Shown: positions 1-8,542 of the stretch, piece by piece
How the letters are laid out: the number at the start of each line of letters is the position of its first letter
How positions within the stretch are numbered: position 1 is the stretch's first letter
Source: Excoecaria cochinchinensis
Lineage: Eukaryota; Streptophyta; Magnoliopsida; Malpighiales; Euphorbiaceae
Assembly: GCA_947683425.1 (NCBI GenBank)
Contig: CANTUQ010000108.1
Location: 1,116,001-1,180,000, forward strand
Direction: 5' to 3'
DNA length: 64,000 nt
Made by a program: the position numbers and the translations under genes
The notes under the pieces: generated by a model
The model's database searches: none
What the model was told of the DNA's origin: nothing
Seen by the model: only the letters and a program-made list of their open reading frames with translations

Positions 1-176
1 AGAAAATCATGCCATCACGCACATCGAGGCATCAAACAGTAAGATATGCATCATACAACAGTAAAGTCCATTCAGAAGTAATACCAAATTCATTTTTGAG
101 TTAAAAACTAGGAAATTTCGGAAAAATGGGCTGAACGGAGAAACGGGCGAGATCGGCTAGTCACTGGGCGTGACTG

Positions 177-505
177 GCCTTCTCAACAGGCAGGTCACGG
201 CGTGACCTAGGGTCACGTCTCGTGACCTGCTTGTTTCTCGCCACTCGCGTTGCGTGATCCTCGCGGATCACGCAATGCTTATGCAGGTCACGGCGTGACC
301 TAGGGTCACGCGACGTGACGCTCCTTCTCCCTCGCAGATCACGTTGCGTGATCTGCCTCTTCTTCGCAGGTCGCACGACGTGACCGAAGATCACGTCGCG
401 TGACTTGCTTGTTCTTCAGCTGGTCACGCGACTGGCTTCTCAGCAGGCATGTCACGTCGTGACCAAGAGTCACGTGACGTGACTTGCCTTCCTGCGTAGC
501 GAGTC
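177..505. repeat. Palindrome cluster of LTR A1 (GTCACG/CGTGAC type)
   Basis: About ten short inverted repeats lie back to back, for example a 9-bp stem GCGTGATCC/GGATCACGC with loop TCGC, AGATCACG/CGTGATCT, and several GGTCACG/CGTGACC units. In the sense direction it lies between the small exon and the multi-arm fold. It contains CACGTG and TGACGT cores, which are also G-box and as-1-like binding sites, so a DNA role is possible as well as an RNA one. Exact copies are at 7324-7652 and 14471-14799. Confidence 0.85.
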
Positions 506-766
506 ACGCGACGAAGAACAGTACCTAAATTTCTAGATTTTCCAGAATTTCCAGAATCAAGAATTCAAACCCAATTTGATTAAAAACCATTCAAACCTGA
601 TCTTACCTTCCAGAACTCATCTCAATTCACATAATCAATACACATGCAACTCAATTTAACATTTAAACAACCAAATCAAGACTAATTGATTCAAACTCTT
701 CAAGAACATATAAACCCTAGAATTTACAGTAAAACATCAAAATCGCACAAATCAATATTCCCAAAC

Positions 767-842
767 CTGGATTCTAACTTCTATCACTTAGCTCCACTTG
801 GTCCAGCAACCTCTTTCCCCTTTGGATCACGTGGAGCCTCAG
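767..842 (-). other. Predicted 76-nt internal exon in LTR A1
   Basis: Sense reading shows a strong acceptor (GTGTTCTAG) before 842 and a donor AG|GTTTGGG after 767. The exon has a purine-rich core (AAAGGGGAAAGAG) like a splicing enhancer; one frame reads PKGKEVAGPSGAK then stop. The upstream intron is 843-946 (104 nt), starting at a GTAAGT donor next to CTTG. Equivalent exons of 72-78 nt occur in every chromovirus LTR here. Splicing itself is inferred. Confidence 0.6.
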
Positions 843-1395
843 CTAGAACACAAACACAGTAATTTCAACCCTAGGTTAAACCTAAACTCAAGGAAGAAGA
901 TGAAGATGCAATTTACAGTAAGACAAAGACTAGATTATGCACTTACCAAGCTAGGAGTAAGAGTGACCAACTTCCACAACCACACTTGATTATCAGAGAG
1001 TAGTAATTAGGAAAGGGAAAAGGAAGAAGAAGAAGAATGTGAAGTTTGAAAGGAAAACGTGAATCTGATTTTTGTTTCACCTTTCTTTTCCTTCTTTATT
1101 CTTTTTCCCAAACCTAATACACATGTCAATTCCTTGGGTGGTGAAACTTGCTCACTCATAGCCTAACTCCACACATTACACACACCTAATGCACTCCTAA
1201 TTAAATACACCCTACAATGGTATATGTAGATGCACACAAATGCAACTCAATTAATTCACACCCTAATGCCATGTATGCACCCACATAATAGTTAAACCCC
1301 AAAATCATACATTTTACTGAAATGCCCTTATGAAATACTGTACACATGCGAATGCTTACACACATACAGACAGACAGACGAACAGACAGACAGGC

Positions 1396-4300
1396 TCATT
1401 CTACTAGGGGGCAAATGGGGTGTGACAACTCTCCCCTACTAATAAGAATTTCATCCTCGAAATTCTCACCTGAACTGAATAACTGTGGATACTGAGCTCT
1501 CATCGACTCCTCTGGTTCCCAAGTCGCTTCCTCGACTCCATGATGGATCCACAACACTTTAACCAAAGGAATCTGCTTATTCCTCAACTGTCTCACCTCT
1601 CGAGCTAGAATAGCTCGCGGTTCCTCATCATAAGAGAAGTCTGGCTGAACCTGGATATCCTGAACTGACAGAACATGCGAAGGATCTGATTTGTACCGAC
1701 GAAGCATCGAAACGTGAAACACATCATGTAACTTTGCTAACTCCATCGGTAGCGCTAATCTGTAGGCTACAGGTCCCACCTTAGCCAAAATCTCATAAGG
1801 TCCAATGAAACGAGGACTAAGCTTGCCTTTCTTTCCAAATCGAAGCACTCTCCTCCAAGGAGAAACTTTAAGGAAAACCTTGTCCCCGATCTCATAATGC
1901 ACATCTTTTCTTTTCAAATTGGCGTAAGACTTCTGTCGATCCTTTGCTGCCTTCAAATTCCGCTGCACTACTCTGATTTTCTCTTCAGTATCCCTAACCA
2001 AGTCAGGTCCAATCATAGATCTCTCGGATAGCTCTGTCCAACAAATCGGAGTCCTACACTGACGACCATACAAAGCCTCATATGGTGCCATACCGATACT
2101 CGACTGAAAACTGTTGTTGTAGGCAAACTCCATCAATGATACATATCTGTCCCAACTGCCCGGAAAATCCAAAGTACAAGCCCTCATCATATCCTCAAGA
2201 ATCTGAATAACTCGCTCTGACTGACCATCGGTCTGAGGATGAAACGCTGTACTGAAGTTCAACCTAGTGCCCAAAGCTCTCTGTAACTCCTTCCAAAACT
2301 TGGAAGTAAACCTCGGATCTCGATCTGACACTATGGACAAAGGCACACCATGCAGTCGAACTATCTCATCTACATAGATACTGGCTAATCTGTCCATGGA
2401 GTAGTCCACTCTAACTGGCAAGAAGTGAGGTGACTTCGTAAGCCGATCCACAATAACCCAAACCGAATCATGCTTCCTCTGAGTCAAAGGCAAGCCAGAA
2501 ACAAAGTCCATGGTGATATCACTCCATTTCCACTCAGGAATGGATAAAGGCATAAGCAAACCTGAAGGAACCTGATGCTCTGCCTTCACCTGCTGACAAG
2601 TCAAGCACTTGGAAACAAAATCCACTATATCACGCTTCATACCAGACCACCAATAGAATTGCTTCATATCTCTATACATCTTCTCACTGCCCGGATGCAT
2701 AGTAAAGACTGAACTATGCGCCTCACTCAAGAGCTGTCTCCTCAAATCCTCTGACTCTGGTACACACAAACGACCTCTGAACATAAGTACCTCATCCTGA
2801 ACTGAGAACTCTGATGGCTTACCCGATCTAACCTCATGCACAATCCGCTGAAGTCTCACATCATCTCTCTGAGCATCCACAATCAACTGTCTCAAAGTAG
2901 GCCTCACACGCAACTGGGCAAGCAAAGCCCCATCCGAACCAAATCGCCATCTGAAACGCCTCAAGAACAAGGCTGAAACTGACTTACGACTCAAAGCATC
3001 TGCAACTACATTGGCCTTACCAGGATGGTAATCCACAATGCAGTCGTAGTCCTTAAACAACTCAAGCCATCTGCGCTGTCTCATGTTCAACTCTTTCTGT
3101 GAAAGGAAGTACTTCAAACTCTTGTGGTCCGAGAAGATCCTACACTTTTCCCCATACAAGTAATGACGCCAAATCTTCAAAGCAAAGATTACAGCTGCCA
3201 ACTCTAAATCATGCGTCGGATAGTTCTTCTCATGTGGCTTCAACTGACGAGAAGCATAAGCCACTACTTTACCCTCCTGCATAAGCACACAACCAAGACC
3301 AACTCCAGAAGCATCACTGTAAATAACAAACTCCTTACCCGAGATGGGTTGAGTAAGGATAGGAGCCTCAACAAGCAACTGCTTTAACCGATCAAAATAA
3401 GACTGACACCTGTCTGACCACTCAAATCTAACTCCTTTCCTCAACAATCTAGTCATAGGAGCAGCAATCACAGAAAATCCCTTAACGAACCGACGGTAGT
3501 AACCTGCTAAGCCGAGGAAACTCCTCACTTCCTGAACATTTCGAGGCGCTTTCCAATCAACTATCGCCTCAATCTTAGCCGGGTCAACCTGAATACCGCT
3601 AGCTGAAATAATGTGACCCAAGAATGACACTTCTCGAAGCCAGAAATCACACTTGCTAAGCTTTGCAAACAAATGATGCTCTCTCAACATCTGCAAAACC
3701 AATCTGAGATGCTCCTCATGCTCACTCTCATTCTTGGAATACACCAAGATGTCATCAATGAACACTACTACAAATCGATCTAAGTATGGTCTAAACACAC
3801 GGTTCATCAGATCCATAAAAGCCGCTGGAGCATTTGTCAAACCAAACGGCATCACAAGAAACTCATAGTGGCCATACCTAGTCCGAAATGCAGTCTTAAC
3901 CACATCTGCATCCTGAACACGAAGCTGGTAGTACCCTGATCGAAGATCTATCTTGGAAAAGACACCTGCACCCCGAAGCTGATCAAATAAATCCTCAATC
4001 CTAGGCAAAGGATACTTGTTCTTCACTGTAACTTTATTAATCTGACGGTAATCAATGCACATCCGCAGGGATCCATCTTTCTTCTTGACAAACAGAACTG
4101 GAGCTCCCCATGGAGATATACTCGGTCTAATAAACCCCTTATCCAACAACTCTTGTAGCTGAGATTTAAGTTCCCTCAACTCTACAGGAGCCATCCGATA
4201 AGGTGCTCTCGAAATAGGTGCAGTACCCGGCATGATCTCAATGGACAACTCAACCTCTCTCTCAGGAGGCAAACCAGGCAACTCGCTCGGGAACACATCC

Positions 4301-6027
4301 CCAAACTCCCGCACTACAGGAATATCCTCAATCTGTACGTGATCCCTCCTGGAATCTAACACAACTGCTAGAAAAGCCTCACAACCTTTCCTGATGAATC
4401 TCTTAGCTTGCATCGCAGAAATAACATTATTCACTGAACTAGCACCCAAACCTTTCAGAAACACAAGAGACTGACTTCTATCCCGAAGTACCACTGTCTT
4501 CCTATGGCAATCCACTACAGCCCGATACTTACCCAACCAGTCCATACCCAGAATCAAGTCAAACTCTCTGAAGGGTAACTCAATCAGATCCGCTGGAAGC
4601 ACAACTCCCTCAACAATCAGAGGACAATTCCTAAAAACTCTACTCACACTGACACTATGCCCTAATGGACTGGTCACACAAATCTCATAATCTAACTGAT
4701 CAACAGAATGCAATTTATCAATAACTCTATCTGTGCACAAATATGAGTGTGTGGAACCAGGATCAATTAGAGCATACAACTCAGTGTCATGGAGTAGGAA
4801 CTTACCAGCAATAACATCAGGCGCATCCTGCTCATCTCTGGCTCTCATAGCATAAGCTCTAATGGCACCATGAGGAGGATGCTCAACAGACTCAGAAGCA
4901 GCACCATCTCTATGCCAACCACCTCTACCTCGACCTCGGCCTCTGCCACGGGTAGCCTGAGAAGCATTCGAACCGACCCTACTGCCCTCTCTCTGGGAAC
5001 CTGAATCCTCCTGTACTCTCGGACAACCGGCCAACCGATGCTCAGAACTTCCACACCTGAAGCATGCACCAGTGAGCCACCTACACTCACCACGATGCGA
5101 CTTACTACAATGAGGACAAACTGGTGTAGTCTCAGCTCTACCACCCCTACCAGAACCTGACACAGCTGTAGAACCCTGACGTCTACCTCTAGAAGCCGGA
5201 CCAGATGCTGACTCATCCTGTGGGTCCCTCGATCTCTTACTCGAAGAAGATCCTCCACGAGAAGAACTCCTCCTCTGAGCTCTCTCTCTCATCACTGTCT
5301 CAGACAACTCTGCTCTCACTGCAGCCTCCACAATCTGATAATAGTGAACCCCAGGTATACACATCAAGGAAATCAAAGCAATCTTCAATGACTCATTTAA
5401 CCCTGCCTCGAAATGCTTGCATCTAAAGTCATCAGTCATAACTCCTCGAGGGGCATAGCGAGATAACCTGTTGAACTCTTTCTCATAATCAGCTACTGAC
5501 AAAGTTCTCTGTCTCAAACCCAAAAACTGCGCCCATCTCGAATCTCTATAGGTCTGAGTAATGTACTTCTTTATGAACTCACCCTCAAAGAACTCCCAGG
5601 TAATCGGATCCGGTAACTGAGGATGCCTGCAAACCAACTCCCACCACTCAAAAGCAGACCCCTGAAGAAGAGCTAAAGCACACTCTGCCTGCTGGTCGGG
5701 AGGACACCGAATCTCTCTCAGAGCACGCTTCACTTTATCTAACCATCTCTCTGCAGTCTCAGACTCACTCAACCCAGTACCATAGAAATCCTCAACTCCT
5801 GCTCTCCTCAGATTTTCCATAGGTGCTCTAGGAGCAGTCACTCTCTCCAATACCCTAGCCATGTCCTGATGCAGTCTAAGCATAGCCTCTAAGGGCATGG
5901 CTGCGGCCTCAGGCTGAACCCTAGCATGCTGAGCCGACACATTAACAGAAACAGACTGATCAACAGCGGGAGGATTCACACTCTCGGCGGACTCCTCACG
6001 CGCACCATGAGCAGAATTAGAAGCCAT
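1396..6027 (-). CDS. Gag-Pol polyprotein of chromovirus A, intact (1543 aa)
   Basis: One uninterrupted frame encodes all products needed for retrotransposition. In order: Gag with retrotransposon-gag core (about residues 90-230); two CCHC-type zinc motifs near 303-335 (CPHCSKSHRGEC, CFRCGSSEHRLAGC); aspartic protease near 420 (LIDPGSTHS, with DPG for the usual D[ST]G, as often in this lineage); reverse transcriptase with FIDD near 757; RNase H (SDAS near 903, ELAA, SDHK); integrase with HHCC finger (CLTCQQ near 1130), DDE residues near 1172, 1233 and 1270, and a GPY motif; and a C-terminal chromodomain near 1462-1510 (VKVLWIHHGVEEATWEPEE). The ATG abuts a splice-acceptor-like TTTAG. The last eight or so codons lie in the 3' LTR. 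Domain order and chromodomain fit Tekay/Del-like chromoviruses. Confidence 0.96.
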   Translation of the reverse strand: MASNSAHGAREESAESVNPPAVDQSVSVNVSAQHARVQPEAAAMPLEAMLRLHQDMARVLERVTAPRAPMENLRRAGVEDFYGTGLSESETAERWLDKVKRALREIRCPPDQQAECALALLQGSAFEWWELVCRHPQLPDPITWEFFEGEFIKKYITQTYRDSRWAQFLGLRQRTLSVADYEKEFNRLSRYAPRGVMTDDFRCKHFEAGLNESLKIALISLMCIPGVHYYQIVEAAVRAELSETVMRERAQRRSSSRGGSSSSKRSRDPQDESASGPASRGRRQGSTAVSGSGRGGRAETTPVCPHCSKSHRGECRWLTGACFRCGSSEHRLAGCPRVQEDSGSQREGSRVGSNASQATRGRGRGRGRGGWHRDGAASESVEHPPHGAIRAYAMRARDEQDAPDVIAGKFLLHDTELYALIDPGSTHSYLCTDRVIDKLHSVDQLDYEICVTSPLGHSVSVSRVFRNCPLIVEGVVLPADLIELPFREFDLILGMDWLGKYRAVVDCHRKTVVLRDRSQSLVFLKGLGASSVNNVISAMQAKRFIRKGCEAFLAVVLDSRRDHVQIEDIPVVREFGDVFPSELPGLPPEREVELSIEIMPGTAPISRAPYRMAPVELRELKSQLQELLDKGFIRPSISPWGAPVLFVKKKDGSLRMCIDYRQINKVTVKNKYPLPRIEDLFDQLRGAGVFSKIDLRSGYYQLRVQDADVVKTAFRTRYGHYEFLVMPFGLTNAPAAFMDLMNRVFRPYLDRFVVVFIDDILVYSKNESEHEEHLRLVLQMLREHHLFAKLSKCDFWLREVSFLGHIISASGIQVDPAKIEAIVDWKAPRNVQEVRSFLGLAGYYRRFVKGFSVIAAPMTRLLRKGVRFEWSDRCQSYFDRLKQLLVEAPILTQPISGKEFVIYSDASGVGLGCVLMQEGKVVAYASRQLKPHEKNYPTHDLELAAVIFALKIWRHYLYGEKCRIFSDHKSLKYFLSQKELNMRQRRWLELFKDYDCIVDYHPGKANVVADALSRKSVSALFLRRFRWRFGSDGALLAQLRVRPTLRQLIVDAQRDDVRLQRIVHEVRSGKPSEFSVQDEVLMFRGRLCVPESEDLRRQLLSEAHSSVFTMHPGSEKMYRDMKQFYWWSGMKRDIVDFVSKCLTCQQVKAEHQVPSGLLMPLSIPEWKWSDITMDFVSGLPLTQRKHDSVWVIVDRLTKSPHFLPVRVDYSMDRLASIYVDEIVRLHGVPLSIVSDRDPRFTSKFWKELQRALGTRLNFSTAFHPQTDGQSERVIQILEDMMRACTLDFPGSWDRYVSLMEFAYNNSFQSSIGMAPYEALYGRQCRTPICWTELSERSMIGPDLVRDTEEKIRVVQRNLKAAKDRQKSYANLKRKDVHYEIGDKVFLKVSPWRRVLRFGKKGKLSPRFIGPYEILAKVGPVAYRLALPMELAKLHDVFHVSMLRRYKSDPSHVLSVQDIQVQPDFSYDEEPRAILAREVRQLRNKQIPLVKVLWIHHGVEEATWEPEESMRAQYPQLFSSGENFEDEILISRGELSHPICPLVE
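1428..1437 (-). other. Polypurine tract of A copy 1
   Basis: Sense AGGGGAGAGT directly abuts the 3' LTR start (TGTCACACCCC). It is the expected primer site for plus-strand DNA synthesis. It lies inside the last codons of the polyprotein ORF. Confidence 0.85.
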
Positions 6028-6149
6028 CTAAACAAACAAGAAACAACCGTATCAGCCAACACAGATCTAGACACATACGCATCTAAGAAAATCAGAACAA
6101 TCATAACAACACCCAGAAACGCCTAAACCTATGCTCTGATACCACTAAC
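6028..6149 (-). promoter_or_regulatory. A copy 1 leader between 5' LTR and gag, with 3' splice acceptor at the ATG
   Basis: Sense GTTTCTTGTTTGTTTAG ends exactly at the gag ATG: a pyrimidine-rich tract plus TAG. With the donor AG|GTTTGGG at the edge of the LTR A2 small exon it would define an intron of 6028-7913 that removes the primer-binding site, double hairpin, multi-arm fold and palindromes. Copy 2 has the same arrangement at 13175-13296. Acceptor use is inferred. Confidence 0.55.
6133..6144 (-). other. Primer-binding site, A copy 1 (tRNA-iMet)
   Basis: Sense TGGTATCAGAGC is complementary to the 3' end of plant initiator methionine tRNA. It lies 5 nt (GTTAG) downstream of the 5' LTR end. 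The same site and spacing occur at 13280, 17312, 49471 and 63966. Confidence 0.95.
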
Positions 6150-6536
6150 TGTAACACCCCCTTCCCATACGTAGGCGTTCCCATCCGATAAGGAGTGAGA
6201 AGCCGTATGAGACAAGGTGTCACCAAACAGATACAAAGCAAAGTATTCATCCATTCATAACATACATTCAGAAATACAGAATAATTAAAAACTTTACATG
6301 CAGAAAGCAAAAGCTGATCATGCATTACTATAATTAAACTATTACAATAATGATCAGATCAACAAGCTGATATAAATAATATTACATATACAAAATATAG
6401 ATACAAAAGCAGAAGCTGATACAGAGAGTTCTATACAAAAAGAATCAATAACTGATACAAAACTGAGCCCTACACTAATCCCTTCTGTGTTGGCTTGATG
6501 ACGGCGACTCACTCTAGCAAAACGCCTTCCGCACCT

Positions 6537-6576
6537 GCACGGGTAAAAACACCGTGCTAAGCGATAAAACGCTTAG
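6537..6576 (-). other. Double hairpin of LTR A2
   Basis: Two adjacent stems: CTAAGCG/CGCTTAG (6557-6576, 6-nt loop) and GCACGG/CCGTGC (6537-6557). In sense it is preceded by TCCCCA and followed by a GTGCAGGTG-like stretch. The pair recurs in all chromovirus LTRs that reach this point, with wobble or compensating changes. Confidence 0.75.
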
Positions 6577-6827
6577 TGGGGAAACACACATAATTTATGG
6601 ACGGCCACTCACAGTGGTCGTCAAGGCATAACACATTCACAATGGCAGAATGCAAAAACTGTTGCATAACTCATATAAACATGCCCGTATTTAAATACCA
6701 TACTTTCAGAATCTCATCATCATATGCATTACAGAATAAACCAACATGTATTTCATCATTAAACTCATTCAGATATTCCATTCAAAGCCATATCAGATCA
6801 GAACATTTCCATTAACATTCAAAGAAT

Positions 6828-7103
6828 ACCTGCTGACTCTAGACAGTGGATAACGAGTGTACTGAGGGTACCTTACGGGTACGAATCGAATACTGAGGGT
6901 ACCTCACAGGTACAAGTCAAATATTATATCATTTATCAGAACATGTTATTTATAAACTGAGGGAATCTTAAACAAGATTCTATACTGAAGGGTTCGCGAG
7001 GAACCAAACGGGGACCTGATCGGGGTCCAAACTGAACTGAGGGCTGCAGCTAAAAGACTCTATTAGGCATGCCTAACTATCCACTTACTTGACTCTAGCA
7101 GGT
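6828..7103 (-). other. Multi-arm structured module, LTR A2
   Basis: Closed by ACCTGC (6828) with GCAGGT (7098) and AGTGGATA (6845) with TATCCACT (7078). Inside are consecutive hairpins: GGTACC/GGGTAC (6867-6882) and GGTACC/GGTAC (6898-6913); GAATCTT-AAAC-AAGATTC (6963-6980); GGTTC/GAACC (6991-7005); GGACC/GGTCC (7012-7028); a GCTGCAGC palindrome; and TTAGGCATGCCTAA (7063-7076). Both sides of the closing helix carry TAGAGTC in sense. Function unknown; likely an RNA fold (see findings). Confidence 0.75.
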
Positions 7104-7323
7104 TATGCGTCACTGATCACATTTCAGGATATAGAGTATAATTCATCAGAAAATCATGCCATCACGCACATCGAGGCATCAAACAGTAAGATATGCATCA
7201 TACAACAGTAAAGTCCATTCAGAAGTAATACCAAATTCATTTTTGAGTTAAAAACTAGGAAATTTCGGAAAAATGGGCTGAACGGAGAAACGGGCGAGAT
7301 CGGCTAGTCACTGGGCGTGACTG

Positions 7324-7652
7324 GCCTTCTCAACAGGCAGGTCACGGCGTGACCTAGGGTCACGTCTCGTGACCTGCTTGTTTCTCGCCACTCGCGTTGC
7401 GTGATCCTCGCGGATCACGCAATGCTTATGCAGGTCACGGCGTGACCTAGGGTCACGCGACGTGACGCTCCTTCTCCCTCGCAGATCATGTTGCGTGATC
7501 TGCCTCTTCTTCGCAGGTCGCACGACGTGACCGAAGATCACGTCGCGTGACTTGCTTGTTCTTCAGCTGGTCACGCGACTGGCTTCTCAGCAGGCATGTC
7601 ACGTCGTGACCAAGAGTCACGTGACGTGACTTGCCTTCCTGCGTAGCGAGTC
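7324..7652. repeat. Palindrome cluster of LTR A2
   Basis: Copy of the A1 cluster with a one-base change (CACG to CATG near 7494) that turns one stem pair into a G.T or A.C mismatch. Confidence 0.85.
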
Positions 7653-7913
7653 ACGCGACGAAGAACAATACCTAAATTTCTAGATTTTCCAGAATTTCCA
7701 GAATCAAGAATTCAAACCCAATTTGATTAAAAGCCATTCAAACCTGATCTTACCTTCCAGAACTCATCTCAATTCACATAATCAATACACATGCAACTCA
7801 ATTTAACATTTAAACAACCAAATCAAGACTAATTGATTCAAACTCTTCAAGAACATATAAACCCTAGAATTTACAGTAAAACATCAAAATCGCACAAATC
7901 AATATTCCCAAAC

Positions 7914-7989
7914 CTGGATTCTAACTTCTATCACTTAGCTCCACTTGGTCCAGCAACCTCTTTCCCCTTTGGATCACGTGGAGCCTCAG
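7914..7989 (-). other. Predicted 76-nt internal exon in LTR A2
   Basis: Same boundaries as in A1: acceptor TTCTAG at its sense start and donor AG|GTTTGGG at its end; intron 1 is 7990-8093. As part of the 5' LTR of copy 1, this is the exon that would be used in its gag-pol message. Confidence 0.6.
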
Positions 7990-8542
7990 CTAGAACACAA
8001 ACACAGTAATTTCAACCCTAGGTTAAACCTAAACTCAAGGAAGAAGATGAAGATGCAATTTACAGTAAGACAAAGACTAGATTATGCACTTACCAAGCTA
8101 GGAGTAAGAGTGACCAACTTCCACAACCACACTTGATTATCAGAGAGTAGTAATTAGGAAAGGGAAAAGGAAGAAGAAGAAGAATGTGAAGTTTGAAAGG
8201 AAAACGTGAATCTGATTTTTGTTTCACCTTTCTTTTCCTTCTTTATTCTTTTTCCCAAACCTAATACACATGTCAATTCCTTGGGTGGTGAAACTTGCTC
8301 ACTCATAGCCTAACTCCACACATTACACACACCTAATGCACTCCTAATTAAATACACCCTACAATGGTATATGTAGATGCACACAAATGCAACTCAATTA
8401 ATTCACACCCTAATGCCATGTATGCACCCACATAATAGTTAAACCCCAAAATCATACATTTTACTGAAATGCCCTTATGAAATACTGTACACATGCGAAT
8501 GCTTACACACATACAGACAGACAGACGAACAGACAGACAGGC

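Larger units (their letters stand above)
1..1427 (-). mobile_element. A1: 3' LTR of chromovirus A, left part cut by window edge
   Basis: The sequence matches 7148-8574 and 14295-15721 almost base for base, so this is the last 1427 bp (plus-strand view) of a 2425-bp LTR. It ends in TGTGACA at 1427, just before the polypurine tract. In the sense (minus) direction it holds the U3 start, a CT-rich leader, intron 1, the small exon and the palindrome cluster. The multi-arm fold and double hairpin of this copy lie off the left edge. Confidence 0.93.

Noticed and set aside
161..394. 77-codon Arg-rich ORF in LTR A (RRDPRSRRDLP)
   Set aside because: Its repetitive composition follows from the palindromes; no conserved counterpart in other LTR families.
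798..989. 63-codon plus-strand ORF in LTR A
   Set aside because: Antisense to the leader and small exon; identical in all three LTRs only because the LTRs are identical. No domain or homolog seen.
4845..5258. 137-codon ORF overlapping gag on the same strand (also 11992-12405)
   Set aside because: Lies in another frame within the zinc-motif region of the real Gag and exists only as a shadow of it.
6557..6576. CTAAGCG hairpin as an intrinsic (bacterial-type) terminator
   Set aside because: Eukaryotic context and no following U-run; kept as an RNA element of unknown role.
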